A DNA stretch of 64,000 nt. It comes from Comamonas piscis. Its GTDB lineage: Bacteria; Pseudomonadota; Gammaproteobacteria; Burkholderiales; Burkholderiaceae_C. The translations under genes were made by a program, and so were the position numbers. The stretch lies in the NCBI RefSeq assembly GCF_014109725.1, contig NZ_CP058554.1, forward strand, positions 2,914,001 to 2,978,000, written 5' to 3'. The notes under the pieces were generated by a model. It ran no database searches. It was not told the DNA's origin and saw only the letters and a list, made by a program, of their open reading frames with translations. Of the stretch, positions 44,124 to 53,243 are shown in pieces. Positions within the stretch are counted from its first letter, which is position 1; each line of letters opens with the position of its first letter.

Positions 44124-46760
44124 ATGAGTACACCCACTTTTTCCGTCGCTGAGATCCGCAAGACCTTCCTGGACTTTTTTGCGTCCAAGGGGCACACCAT
44201 TGTTCCGTCCAGCCCGCTGGTTCCCGGCAACGACCCGACGCTGATGTTCACCAACTCCGGCATGGTGCAGTTCAAGGATGTGTTCCTGGGCACCGACAAG
44301 CGCCCCTACACCCGGGCGACGAGCGTGCAGACCTGCCTGCGCGCGGGCGGCAAGCACAACGACTTGGAAAACGTGGGCTACACCGCGCGCCACCATACCT
44401 TCTTCGAAATGCTGGGCAACTGGTCCTTTGGCGACTACTTCAAGCGCGAATCGCTGAAGTGGGCCTGGGAGTTGCTGACCGAGGTCTACAAGCTGCCGGC
44501 AGAGAAGCTGCTGGCGACCGTCTACGAAGAAGACGACGAAGCCTACGACATCTGGACCAAGGAAATCGGTCTGCCCCCGGAGCGCGTGATCCGCATCGGC
44601 GACAACAAGGGTGGCCGCTATAAGAGCGACAACTTCTGGATGATGGCCGACACCGGCCCTTGCGGCCCCTGCTCCGAGATCTTCTACGACCACGGCCCGC
44701 ACATTGCCGGTGGCCCTCCAGGCTCGCCCGATGAAGATGGTGACCGTTTCATCGAGATCTGGAACAACGTGTTCATGCAGTTCGACATGGCCGAAGACGG
44801 CTCGGTCAAGCCGCTGCCAGCCCCTTGCGTGGATACCGGCATGGGCCTGGAGCGCCTGGCCGCCATCTTGCAGCATGTGCACAGCAACTACGAAATCGAC
44901 CTGTTCCAGGCCCTCATCAAGGGCGCTGGACGCGAGACGCATATCGAAGATCTGGAAACCCCTTCGCTGAAGGTGATCGCCGACCACATCCGCGCCACCG
45001 CCTTCCTGGTGGCCGATGGCGTGATCCCGTCGAACGAAGGTCGCGGCTATGTGCAGCGCCGCATCATCCGCCGCGCGATTCGCCACGGCTACAAGCTCGG
45101 CCAGAAGACCCCCTTCTTCCACAAGCTGGTCAAGGATCTGGTTGCCGTGATGGGCGATGCCTACCCCAAGATCCGCGAGCAAGAGGCGCGTATCACCGAG
45201 GTGCTGAAGGTCGAGGAGGAGCGCTTCTTCGAGACCCTCGCCAATGGCATGGAGATTCTGGACAGCGCGCTGGCCGGTGGTGCCCAGGGGCTGCCCGGTG
45301 ATGTGGCCTTCAAGCTGCACGACACCTATGGCTTCCCGCTCGACCTGTCCAACGACGTGGCGCGCGAGCGCGGCCTGAGCGTGGACGAGGCCGGCTTCCA
45401 TGCCGCGATGGAGCAGCAAAAGAGCCAGGCCCGTGCAGCGGGCAAGTTCAAGATGGACCGCGCGCTGGAATACACCGGCGCGGCCAGTGCATTCACCGGC
45501 TACGAGAACCTGGAAGACACGGGCGCCGTGGTGGCTTTGTACGTCAATGGCGAGTCTCGTCAGGAGATTAAAGCGGGCGAGCAGGCTATCGTGGTTCTGG
45601 ACATCACACCTTTCTACGCGGAAAGCGGTGGTCAGGTGGGCGACCAAGGTGTGTTCAAGCTTGCCAATCGCGCGGGTGAAGCTTATTTCATGGTGGAGGA
45701 CACGCAGAAGATCAAGTCTGACGTGTTCGGTCACCACGGTAAGTTGAAGGAAGGCAGCCTGTCGGTAGGCGACGATGTGATCGCTATTGTGGACCAGAGC
45801 GCACGCGCCGCCACCATGCGCAACCACTCCGTCACCCACATCATGCACAAGGCGCTGCGTGAAGTGCTTGGCGACCATGTGCAGCAAAAGGGCAGCCTGG
45901 TCAATGCCGACCGCACCCGTTTTGACTTTGCGCACAACAGCCCCGTGACCGATGCGCAAAAGCGCGAGATCGAAAAGCGCGTGAATGCCGAGATCCTGGC
46001 GAACACGCCAACGGGTGCGCGCGTGATGGACATCGAGAGCGCACAGAAGACCGGCGCGATGATGCTGTTTGGCGAAAAGTACGGCGAAACCGTTCGCGTG
46101 CTGGACATCGGTACCAGCCGCGAACTCTGCGGCGGCACCCATGTGCAACGCACGGGTGATATCGGCCTGTTCAAGGTCGTGGCCGAAGGCGGCGTGGCCG
46201 CTGGCGTGCGACGTATTGAAGCGGTGACCGGCGAGAACGCGCTGGCCTACCTGCAGACCCTGGAGTCGACGGTGGACGAAGCCGCCGCGACCTTGAAGGC
46301 CCCCGTGGCCGAGCTGAACCACCGCATTGGTGGCGCGCTCGACCAGATCAAGGCGCTGGAGAAGGAACTGGCCCAGCTCAAGGGCAAGCTCGCATCCAAC
46401 CAGGGCGACGAGCTGGCTGGCCAGGCCGTGGACGTCAAGGGCATCAAGGTGCTGGCTGCCACCCTGGATGGCGCCGATGCCAAGGCGCTGCGCGACACCA
46501 TGGACAAGCTCAAGGACAAGCTGGGCACCGCTGCCATCGTGTTGGCGGCTATCGACGGCGACAAGGTGCAACTGGCCGCAGGCGTGACCAAGGACAGCAT
46601 TGGCAAGCTGAAAGCCGGTGACCTGGTGAACTTTGTCGCCCAGCAAGTGGGCGGCAAGGGCGGCGGCAAGCCCGACATGGCCATGGCTGGCGGCACCAAC
46701 CCAGCCGGCCTGGCGCAAGCGCTGGCGGGCGTTCAGGCCTGGGTGGCCGAGCGGGTCTGA
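44124..46760 (+). CDS. alaS: alanine--tRNA ligase
   Basis: An 878-residue class II aminoacyl-tRNA synthetase that charges tRNA-Ala and edits mischarged Ser and Gly. Motif regions in the catalytic core include FTNSGMVQFKDVFLG and the HHTFFEMLGNWSFGDYFK block. The editing domain zinc ligands appear as HSVTHIMHKAL (near residue 570) and CGGTHVQRTGDIG (near 670). A C-terminal C-Ala domain with a GGKGGGKPDMAMAGG loop completes the standard layout. Length is typical. Confidence 0.98.
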   Translation: MSTPTFSVAEIRKTFLDFFASKGHTIVPSSPLVPGNDPTLMFTNSGMVQFKDVFLGTDKRPYTRATSVQTCLRAGGKHNDLENVGYTARHHTFFEMLGNWSFGDYFKRESLKWAWELLTEVYKLPAEKLLATVYEEDDEAYDIWTKEIGLPPERVIRIGDNKGGRYKSDNFWMMADTGPCGPCSEIFYDHGPHIAGGPPGSPDEDGDRFIEIWNNVFMQFDMAEDGSVKPLPAPCVDTGMGLERLAAILQHVHSNYEIDLFQALIKGAGRETHIEDLETPSLKVIADHIRATAFLVADGVIPSNEGRGYVQRRIIRRAIRHGYKLGQKTPFFHKLVKDLVAVMGDAYPKIREQEARITEVLKVEEERFFETLANGMEILDSALAGGAQGLPGDVAFKLHDTYGFPLDLSNDVARERGLSVDEAGFHAAMEQQKSQARAAGKFKMDRALEYTGAASAFTGYENLEDTGAVVALYVNGESRQEIKAGEQAIVVLDITPFYAESGGQVGDQGVFKLANRAGEAYFMVEDTQKIKSDVFGHHGKLKEGSLSVGDDVIAIVDQSARAATMRNHSVTHIMHKALREVLGDHVQQKGSLVNADRTRFDFAHNSPVTDAQKREIEKRVNAEILANTPTGARVMDIESAQKTGAMMLFGEKYGETVRVLDIGTSRELCGGTHVQRTGDIGLFKVVAEGGVAAGVRRIEAVTGENALAYLQTLESTVDEAAATLKAPVAELNHRIGGALDQIKALEKELAQLKGKLASNQGDELAGQAVDVKGIKVLAATLDGADAKALRDTMDKLKDKLGTAAIVLAAIDGDKVQLAAGVTKDSIGKLKAGDLVNFVAQQVGGKGGGKPDMAMAGGTNPAGLAQALAGVQAWVAERV

Positions 46761-46792
46761 CAGCGGTTTAAGCCGCTTCGCACTCCCCAACG

Positions 46793-46820
46793 AGCCTCCT
46801 GCCATGCAGGGGGCTTTTTT
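46793..46820 (+). terminator. Rho-independent terminator of alaS
   Basis: A 9-bp stem with one wobble pair (46793-46801 with 46807-46815, five-base loop) runs into six T residues, 33 bases after the alaS stop. Confidence 0.88.
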
Positions 46821-46959
46821 GCGTCCGCATGGCAGCTGTCGCATCGCCATTCTGACCATTTCGCATGGCGGTACGTAGTCGCACGTAACGAAATTGACCT
46901 GGGCGCATGAGATGATCGCCGCGCTTTTGATTTACAAAGATTGAGACGGAAAGGCGACT

Positions 46960-48378
46960 ATGTCGGTGCAATTGGAAGAGAGCCGCTCCGCGCGGTTTGC
47001 GATGCGGTGTGCGGCCTGGGCGGAGAAGTGGTTTCCTGACTCCTGGGTTTTTGCGGTTGTGGGGATTGCGATTGTGGTGCTGGCTGCGCTGGCGATTGGC
47101 GTGCCGGTGCAAGACACCAGCAAGGCCTTTGGCAAGGGCTTTTGGAGCCTGATCCCGTTCACGATGCAAATGGCCTTTGTGGTGATTGGTGGTTATGTGG
47201 TGGCCAGCTCCAAGCCGGCATCGCGGCTGATTGAGGCATTGGCCAAGGTGCCAGGCAATGGCCGCAGCGCGGTGGCCTGGGTGGCGCTGATCTCGATGGT
47301 CGCATCCTTGCTGAACTGGGGCCTGAGCCTGGTGTTTGGTGGCCTGCTGGTGAAGGCACTGGCCCGCCGTACAGATCTGAAAATGGACTACCGCGCCGCC
47401 GGTGCTGCAGCCTACCTGGGTCTGGGCGCTGTCTGGGCGCTGGGCATTTCTTCGTCGGCCGCGCAGCTGCAGGCCAACCCGGCCAGCTTGCCGCCGTCCA
47501 TTCTGGCGATCACCGGTGTGATTCCTTTTACCGAGACGATTTTTCTGTGGCAATCGGGCGTGATGCTGCTGGTCCTCGTGCTGATCTCGCTGCTGATCGC
47601 TTACCTGACTGCGCCCGGCGCATCCAGCGCCAAAGACGCTGCCGCCTGCCAGGTGGACATCAGCGCCGAGGCGCAACCGGTGAGCAAGCCCACCCGCCCC
47701 GGTGAATGGCTGGAGCACAGCCCCTTGCTGATCATCTTTCTGGTGCTGCTGGCGGTGGGCTGGATGGTGGAGGAGTTCTCTAGCAAGCCGGCGATCCAGG
47801 CGATCTCGGGCCTCAACACCTACAACCTGATTTTCCTGATGGTCGGTGCCTTGCTGCACTGGCGCCCGCGTAGCTTTCTGGATGCGGTCGCCCGTGCCGT
47901 GCCCACTACCACCGGCGTGCTGATCCAGTTCCCGCTGTATGGCTCGATTGCTGCGATCATGACCGAGGTCAGGGGCGTCGATGGCCACACCATTGCGCAC
48001 TACATCTCGACCTTCTTCACGCAGATCGCCACGCATGACACCTATGCGCTGCTGATGGGCGTGTACTCGGCCATCCTGGGCTTCTTCATCCCGTCAGGCG
48101 GCGGCAAGTGGATCATCGAGGCGCCGTATGTGATGCAGGTGGCCAACGACCTGCAGTACCACCTGGGCTGGGCCGTGCAGATTTATAACGCTGCCGAGGC
48201 CCTGCCAAATCTGATCAACCCGTTCTACATGCTGCCGCTGTTGGGTGTGTTGGGCTTGAAGGCGCGGGATCTCATCGGCTTCACCTTTCTGCAGCTGCTG
48301 GTGCATATCCCCGTGGTGCTGTTCCTGCTGTGGTTCCTGGGGCAGACCTTGGCGTACACGCCGCCTGTGATGCCATAA
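46960..48378 (+). CDS. atoE: short-chain fatty acid transporter, AtoE family
   Basis: A 472-residue inner-membrane transporter with about eleven hydrophobic segments. It belongs to the AtoE family, which imports short-chain fatty acids such as acetoacetate and butyrate. Recognisable blocks are WFPDSWVFAVVGIAIVVLAA, GNGRSAVAWVALISMVASLLN and FFIPSGGGKWIIEAPYVMQ. GACGGAAAGG precedes the ATG. No atoDAB genes are adjacent; the gene is monocistronic between two terminators. Confidence 0.9.
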   Translation: MSVQLEESRSARFAMRCAAWAEKWFPDSWVFAVVGIAIVVLAALAIGVPVQDTSKAFGKGFWSLIPFTMQMAFVVIGGYVVASSKPASRLIEALAKVPGNGRSAVAWVALISMVASLLNWGLSLVFGGLLVKALARRTDLKMDYRAAGAAAYLGLGAVWALGISSSAAQLQANPASLPPSILAITGVIPFTETIFLWQSGVMLLVLVLISLLIAYLTAPGASSAKDAAACQVDISAEAQPVSKPTRPGEWLEHSPLLIIFLVLLAVGWMVEEFSSKPAIQAISGLNTYNLIFLMVGALLHWRPRSFLDAVARAVPTTTGVLIQFPLYGSIAAIMTEVRGVDGHTIAHYISTFFTQIATHDTYALLMGVYSAILGFFIPSGGGKWIIEAPYVMQVANDLQYHLGWAVQIYNAAEALPNLINPFYMLPLLGVLGLKARDLIGFTFLQLLVHIPVVLFLLWFLGQTLAYTPPVMP

Positions 48379-48403
48379 GCAGAGACATATTGCTATCCGC
48401 CTG

Positions 48404-48427
48404 GGCGAGCTGCGGCTCGCCTTTTTT
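48404..48427 (+). terminator. Rho-independent terminator of atoE
   Basis: A 7-bp stem GGCGAGC/GCTCGCC (48404-48410 with 48415-48421, four-base loop) is followed by six T residues. Confidence 0.88.
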
Positions 48428-48506
48428 GCTGAATTTGCTTACAAAATCAGCGCTGATTTCAGGTTAACCTTGGCCCCCATTCAGGACCATAACGAGGAGA
48501 GAGCAC

Positions 48507-49244
48507 ATGCTGAATAAACCATGGAGCGGCGCAGCAATGGGCGCCATCGCGCTGGCACTGGCGGCCATCGCCCCGGCGGCCCAGGCCCAGTACGGAAGCA
48601 ATACCGAGGTGCTGTGCGAGAGCAATGACGGCCGCACGCAGGAGTGCCGCACACCCTTCCGCGATCCAGTGATCAGCCAAACCTTGTCCAGCGCTGCCTG
48701 CGTGGAGGGCCGCAGCTGGGGCCGCCGTGGCGGCGGTGTGGTCTGGGTGACGGACGGCTGCCGCGCCCGTTTTACCGATAGCCGTGGTGGTGGCGGTTGG
48801 GGCGGCGGCGGTGGTGGCAGCAACAACCAGCTGGTGCGCTGCGAAAGCAATGATGAACGTATGCGTGAATGCGCCATTCCGCGTGGCGCCCGGGTCGAGG
48901 TCGCCCGCCAGCTCTCCGACTCTCGCTGCGACGAGGGCCGCACCTGGGGCCAGCGCGGCGATATGGTCTGGGTGAGCCGTGGCTGCCGTGCCGATTTTGC
49001 CATCAGCAGCGGGTATGGCGGTGGCCGTCCCAGCCCTGGCTATGGCCAAGGCCGCGAGCTGACCTGCAGCAGCGATGACCGCCGCGACAACAGCTGCGAC
49101 TGGAATGCGCGCTGGGGCCGTCCGGTGCTGCTGGAGCAACTCTCCAGCGATAGCTGCCGTGAGGGCTATACCTGGGGCTATGACGATCGTGCACGCCGCA
49201 TCTGGGTCACGCGCGGTTGCCGTGGGCGGTTTGGCAGCCGCTGA
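48507..49244 (+). CDS. secreted protein with three DUF3011-type repeats
   Basis: A 245-residue exported protein: a signal peptide (about 1-28, cleaved near AQAQ) and three copies of a DUF3011-like unit at about residues 35-88, 108-162 and 185-243. Each repeat has a Cys-SxD/SND start, a middle Cys, then RxWG, W and xWVxxGCRxxF, so four Cys per unit are probably disulfide-linked in the periplasm. A Gly-rich linker (GGGGWGGGGGGS) joins the first two. The function of the family is not known. GAGGAGAGAG precedes the ATG. Confidence 0.82.
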   Translation: MLNKPWSGAAMGAIALALAAIAPAAQAQYGSNTEVLCESNDGRTQECRTPFRDPVISQTLSSAACVEGRSWGRRGGGVVWVTDGCRARFTDSRGGGGWGGGGGGSNNQLVRCESNDERMRECAIPRGARVEVARQLSDSRCDEGRTWGQRGDMVWVSRGCRADFAISSGYGGGRPSPGYGQGRELTCSSDDRRDNSCDWNARWGRPVLLEQLSSDSCREGYTWGYDDRARRIWVTRGCRGRFGSR

Positions 49245-49279
49245 TTTAGCGGCCCGGCGATCCGACAAAGACAGTGCAA

Positions 49280-49307
49280 AGCGGCCAGTTCAAGCTGGCC
49301 GCTTTTT
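49280..49307 (+). terminator. Rho-independent terminator of the DUF3011 gene
   Basis: A 9-bp stem AGCGGCCAG/CTGGCCGCT (49280-49288 with 49295-49303, six-base loop) is followed by four more T residues. It lies between convergent genes. Confidence 0.88.
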
Positions 49308-49325
49308 CATGACCGACTGAATAAG

Positions 49326-50708
49326 CTAAAGAATGAGCAGGGCCCTGAAGTCGTTCACATTGGTATGCGTGGGCCCCGTCACTACCAGATCACCCAGCGG
49401 CCCAAAAAAGCCATAGCTGTCATTGCGGTCCTGGTAGGCCGCTGGCTTGTACTGCAGGGCGGCGGCACGTGCCAAAGTGTCTGGCGTGACGACGGCACCG
49501 GCGTTGTCCTCTACGCCATCAATGCCGTCGGTATCGGCCGCCAGCGCCCATACACCTGGCACGGCTTGTAGTGCCTGTGCCAAACCCAGGCAGAACTCAC
49601 CGGCGCGCCCACCCCGGCCCCGTTCGATGCCCTCGGCCAGCTTGCGCACCGTTACGGTGGTCTCGCCACCCGACAAAATCACACAGGGCCGGGCAAATGG
49701 CTGGCCATGCAGGGCCACAGCGCGGGCCAAGGCAGCGTGCACCTTGGCCACTTCGCGCGATTCGCCCTCCATCTCATCGCTGAGTACATGGCAGGCAATG
49801 CCGGCATCGCGCGCGGCAGCGGCAGCCGCTTGCAGTGACTGCTGCGGGGTGGCGATCAGCTGCACCTGGTGGCCGGCAAAGCGCGGGTCACCGGGCTTGG
49901 GCGTCTCCAGCGCGCCGCTGTGCAGCGCTGCACGCACGGAGTCTGGCACCGCAATGCCGTAGCGCTCCAAAATCGCCAGCGCATCGGCGCAGGTGCTGGG
50001 GTCCGGCACCGTCGGGCCGCTGGCGATGACGGCTGGCGAATCACCCGGCACATCGCTGATCAGCAGGCTCACGACCTGCGCTGGGTGGCAGGCGGCCCCG
50101 AGGCGCCCACCCTTGATGCGCGAGAGGTGCTTGCGTACGCAGTTCATCTCGCCAATATGGGCGCCGCTCTCCAGCAATTCGCGGTTGATGCGCTGCTTGT
50201 CGGCCAAGCTGAGGCCCTCGGCCGGAAGGGTCAGCAAGGCGGAGCCGCCGCCTGAGATCAGGCAAATGACCAGGTCGTCGGCCGTCAGCCCTGCGGTCAG
50301 GGCCAGCATGCGCTCCGCCGCTTGCAGGCCGGCGGCGTCCGGTACGGGGTGAGCGGCTTCCACCACCTCAATGCGCTGGGCCAGGCCCGGCGGGCGGGGT
50401 GGAATATGCCCATAGCGGGTAACCACCAGACCGGATATCGGCGCTTGCAGGGGCCAAAGCTGCTCCAGCGCTTGCGCCATCGCCGCGCCGGCTTTGCCAG
50501 CGCCTACCACCAAGGTGCGGCCCTTGGGAACCGCCGGCAAATGCTTGCGCAGGCCTTCCAGCGGCAGCGCATCGCGCACTGCTACCCGGTACAGGTGCTG
50601 CAAAAACAGCAGGGGCTGCAAATGAGGCTCAGGTACGGGCGGCGCATCGTCGCTGCCATGCACATCGATCAGGTGGGCCGCAAAGGCCGCGGAAGCGGTA
50701 GAGGTCAT
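49326..50708 (-). CDS. glycerate 2-kinase (DUF4147/MOFRL family)
   Basis: A 460-residue enzyme of the GckA/TtuD type, which phosphorylates glycerate to 2-phosphoglycerate in glyoxylate and tartrate metabolism; relatives were first named hydroxypyruvate reductases. The N-terminal DUF4147 domain has VVGAGKAGAAMAQALE (near residue 70), CLISGGGSALL (near 150) and ISDVPGDSPAVIASGPT. The C-terminal MOFRL domain has ILSGGETTVTVR and ALAADTDGIDG. I use the ATG ending at 50708; an in-frame start 18 bases upstream is possible. No other glyoxylate gene is nearby. Confidence 0.9.
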   Translation of the reverse strand: MTSTASAAFAAHLIDVHGSDDAPPVPEPHLQPLLFLQHLYRVAVRDALPLEGLRKHLPAVPKGRTLVVGAGKAGAAMAQALEQLWPLQAPISGLVVTRYGHIPPRPPGLAQRIEVVEAAHPVPDAAGLQAAERMLALTAGLTADDLVICLISGGGSALLTLPAEGLSLADKQRINRELLESGAHIGEMNCVRKHLSRIKGGRLGAACHPAQVVSLLISDVPGDSPAVIASGPTVPDPSTCADALAILERYGIAVPDSVRAALHSGALETPKPGDPRFAGHQVQLIATPQQSLQAAAAAARDAGIACHVLSDEMEGESREVAKVHAALARAVALHGQPFARPCVILSGGETTVTVRKLAEGIERGRGGRAGEFCLGLAQALQAVPGVWALAADTDGIDGVEDNAGAVVTPDTLARAAALQYKPAAYQDRNDSYGFFGPLGDLVVTGPTHTNVNDFRALLIL

Positions 50709-50805
50709 GGGCAATGAGCGTCGCAAATATAAAAAGGTTTTCCAAGGCGCGGCTTTCGCCCTTGCGGTCGATTGTCGCTGCGCCCCCGGGGTATGGGCAA
50801 GCAGC

Positions 50806-50811
50806 GATAAT
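50806..50811 (+). promoter_or_regulatory. candidate -10 element (GATAAT) directly before rlmB
   Basis: GATAAT ends eight bases before the rlmB ATG, so the mRNA would be almost leaderless. GATAATGCTGCCC is shared with the hrpA promoter region, which adds weight despite the lack of a -35 match. Confidence 0.4.
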
Positions 50812-50819
50812 GCTGCCCT

Positions 50820-51581
50820 ATGTCATCCCCCAAAGTGTTGTTCGGCTTTCATGCCGTTGGTGTGCGCATGAAGACTGCGCCCAAATCGATTATCGAAGTC
50901 TATTTCGAGACCACGCGCCGCGACGCGCGTATGCGTCAGTTCCTGGAGCGCGCCCAAGAGGCGGGTGTGCGCCTGATTGAGGCGGATGCCCCGCGCATCG
51001 CCAAGCTGGCGGGCTCGCATGGCCACCAAGGTGTGGCGGCCCGTGTCGAAGAGATCAGGGATACCCGTACCCTGGATGAGCTGCTCGACGACCTGGAAGA
51101 AGCCGGTGTCGCATCGCCGCTGCTGCTGGTGCTCGACGGCGTGACCGACCCGCACAACCTCGGTGCCTGCCTGCGTGTGGCCGATGGCGCCGGTGTCCAT
51201 GCGGTGATCGCTCCGAAGGACCATGCCGTGGGCATCAATGCCACGGTGGCCAAGGTGGCCAGTGGTGCGGCCGAGACGGTGCCGTACTTTATGGTGACCA
51301 ACCTGGCACGCACCTTGAAGGAGCTCAAGGCGCGCAACATCTGGGTCATCGGCACCAGCGACGATGCCCCCAACACCGTGTACGAGGTCGACCTGAAGGG
51401 CCCCGTGGCCTTGGTGCTGGGCGCTGAGGGCGATGGCATGCGCCAGCTCACCCGCAAAACCTGCGACGAGCTGATCGGCATCCCGATGATGGGGGCGGTT
51501 TCGAGCCTCAACGTGTCAGTGGCCAGCGGCGTGTGTTTGTATGAAGCGCTGCGCCAGCGCACGCCGCCCAAAGTGGCTTAA
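50820..51581 (+). CDS. rlmB: 23S rRNA (guanosine-2251-2'-O)-methyltransferase
   Basis: A 253-residue SpoU-class methyltransferase that 2'-O-methylates G2251 in 23S rRNA. A short L30e-like RNA-binding domain (about 1-80) is followed by the knotted SPOUT domain with VLDGVTDPHNLGACLR (near residue 103), ALVLGAEGDGMRQL and IPMMGAVSSLNVSVASG. The last two are the cofactor-binding loops. Length and motifs separate it from TrmH. It is read from its own promoter, divergent from the glycerate kinase. Confidence 0.94.
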   Translation: MSSPKVLFGFHAVGVRMKTAPKSIIEVYFETTRRDARMRQFLERAQEAGVRLIEADAPRIAKLAGSHGHQGVAARVEEIRDTRTLDELLDDLEEAGVASPLLLVLDGVTDPHNLGACLRVADGAGVHAVIAPKDHAVGINATVAKVASGAAETVPYFMVTNLARTLKELKARNIWVIGTSDDAPNTVYEVDLKGPVALVLGAEGDGMRQLTRKTCDELIGIPMMGAVSSLNVSVASGVCLYEALRQRTPPKVA

Positions 51582-51632
51582 ACCTTCCCGCTAGACCCCC
51601 AAGCTCAACCCCGTTGGGTTTGGCGCCCATGC

Positions 51633-51672
51633 AAAAAAGGCTGAACCCCACCGGGCTCAGCCTTATGCTTTT
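51633..51672. terminator. bidirectional terminator between rlmB and the PepSY gene
   Basis: An 8-bp stem AAGGCTGA/TCAGCCTT (51637-51644 with 51657-51664) has an A-run on its left, giving U residues for the leftward PepSY transcript. On the right ATGCTTTT serves rlmB more weakly. Confidence 0.78.
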
Positions 51673-51705
51673 AATCAGGCCGCCGTGGCGAACCGGGTGG
51701 CCGAC

Positions 51706-52356
51706 TTAGTCGTCCAGCTTTTCACGCAGCACCGCGCCGGTTTCGGGGTGGATCTTCAGGTCCACGCGGAAACCCTGGGCATTGATCGCATCGGCTTCCC
51801 AGATGCCGTCATCCAGCTCCAGGTCATGGATATGGGTGTAGCCTGCTTGGGTCAGCAGCTGGTGGATTTGCACTGCGCTCAAGATCGCGTTGCCTGCACC
51901 GGCGCCTGGGGTGGGGGCGGGTTGGCCGGGCTGGGACAGCAGCTCCAGGCTCACCGGGTGCAGCACCAGCTTTTGCTTGATGCCGTTGGCACCGCGCACC
52001 TTGGCTTCCCAAAAGCCGTCGTCAAATTCCACTTCCTTGATCTGGCCATAGCCCATGGCCTGCAGCTTGGCAGTGACCTGGCTGGCGCCAGGGTGGGTGG
52101 TACCCAGCTCGGCCTTGCGCAGCGCAACCAGGCTGCCGTCAGCGTCGTTGACCAGAACATAGGCGCGGCTGCCGTCTTGCTGGGTGGCCTTGGCCGTCCA
52201 GTAGCCGTATTGCTTTTCCAGATCTTGCGCGGCAACCAGGCCACTGGCGTGGATGCTGTTGAGCACTTCCTGGGCGTTGTAGGCCTGGGCGGCAAATGGC
52301 AGGCTGGCAGCGACGCTGGCGGCACCCAGGATCCAGGCGATGGTGGTCTTCTTCAT
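51706..52356 (-). CDS. periplasmic PepSY-repeat protein
   Basis: A 216-residue exported protein with a signal peptide (TTIAWILGAASVAASLPFAAQA) and three PepSY-like repeats at about residues 27-85, 88-145 and 160-216. Each has the pattern of a helix, then LDDGIWEA or FDDGFWEA, then a strand ending LHP or IHPETGAVL. A Pro/Gly linker sits before the third. PepSY units often inhibit or sense in the periplasm. It is divergent from a second PepSY gene followed by a two-component system, and is probably controlled by that system. Confidence 0.82.
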   Translation of the reverse strand: MKKTTIAWILGAASVAASLPFAAQAYNAQEVLNSIHASGLVAAQDLEKQYGYWTAKATQQDGSRAYVLVNDADGSLVALRKAELGTTHPGASQVTAKLQAMGYGQIKEVEFDDGFWEAKVRGANGIKQKLVLHPVSLELLSQPGQPAPTPGAGAGNAILSAVQIHQLLTQAGYTHIHDLELDDGIWEADAINAQGFRVDLKIHPETGAVLREKLDD

Positions 52357-52472
52357 GGTTCAATCCCTTCAATGTTGTGGCATGCAAACCAGCCGGTGCT
52401 GATTCGTCATGGACTGAAGTATTGAAAAACCGGCCTAAACGTACTGTGAAGCGACCGTTCATGGTCTGTTTA

Positions 52473-52486
52473 ATGACGCTTGTCAT
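52473..52486. promoter_or_regulatory. palindrome ATGAC-N4-GTCAT in the divergent PepSY promoter region
   Basis: A 5-bp inverted repeat with a four-base spacer lies 10 bases before the rightward PepSY ATG. It could be an operator for the linked response regulator. It overlaps alternative start codons, so it may instead be coding. Confidence 0.3.
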
Positions 52487-52496
52487 AATGCCTGCC

Positions 52497-53237
52497 ATGG
52501 CGCAAATTCAACCCCGCTTTTCTCGCATTGCTGCATGGTCCCTGGTCGGCGCCTTGCTGCTGGTCGGCACCGGCCAGGCGGCCGAGCATGATGCCGTGCG
52601 GGCGGCGGTGGCCACCGGCCAGTACAAGCCGCTGTCGGCCATTCTGAGCGAGATCGCCGCAACCCAGTCCGGACGCGTAGTCGATGTCGAGACCAAACGC
52701 GGCCCCAAGGGTGAGCTGCGCTACGAGGTCAAACTGGTGGACAACCAGGGCCTCAAGCAAGAGCTGCTGATTGACGCGGCGACGGGCCAGACGGTGCAGC
52801 GCGTGGCCAAGGACCGCTCGCAGGCGCTGGGCATGGCCGAGCTGGCCCAGTACCTGGCCAAACTGGCGCAGCAACACGCCAGCCGCATCACCGATGTGGA
52901 GTTTGAACGCGACAACCAGGGCCGGGGCGTGTATGAAATCAAACTGAGCGCAGACCAGCAGGGCTACCGCAAGCTGGTGATGGATGCCGCCACCGGCCAG
53001 GTGCTGCCGTCTGCCCCAATCAAGGGCCGCAACCCGGCACCGCTCAAGCGGGTGGACGAGGTGTTGCAGGCACTGGCGCCGCGTTTTCCGGGCCAGGTGC
53101 TGGAGGTGGAGCTGGAACACGACGAGAGCCAGGCGTCTTATTACGAAATCGAGTTGTTGCAAAGCAATGGCAGCACCTTGGAGCTGAAGGTGGATGCCCG
53201 CAGCCTGCAGGTGCTTAAACAAAAAGTCGAGGATTAA
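52497..53237 (+). CDS. exported PepSY-repeat protein upstream of a two-component system
   Basis: A 246-residue protein with a signal peptide (RIAAWSLVGALLLVGTGQAA) and three PepSY-like repeats at about residues 35-105, 110-175 and 180-246. Each contains a strand such as RVVDVETKRG, RITDVEFERD or QVLEVELEHD and ends with a helix. Three in-frame ATGs lie just upstream (52461, 52473, 52488); I use 52497 because it gives the most compact signal peptide. It is six bases before the response regulator, so one operon. A role as periplasmic sensor or inhibitor for the kinase is inference. Confidence 0.8.
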   Translation: MAQIQPRFSRIAAWSLVGALLLVGTGQAAEHDAVRAAVATGQYKPLSAILSEIAATQSGRVVDVETKRGPKGELRYEVKLVDNQGLKQELLIDAATGQTVQRVAKDRSQALGMAELAQYLAKLAQQHASRITDVEFERDNQGRGVYEIKLSADQQGYRKLVMDAATGQVLPSAPIKGRNPAPLKRVDEVLQALAPRFPGQVLEVELEHDESQASYYEIELLQSNGSTLELKVDARSLQVLKQKVED

Positions 53238-53243
53238 GGGCCG

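Noticed and set aside
44085..46859. A 924-codon open frame antisense to alaS, and similar long ones antisense to sucA (35879-38785) and across 1831-4692
   Set aside because: They lie opposite firmly identified genes and encode His/Gln/Ala-rich, low-complexity sequences without motifs. Long antisense frames are expected in high-GC DNA.
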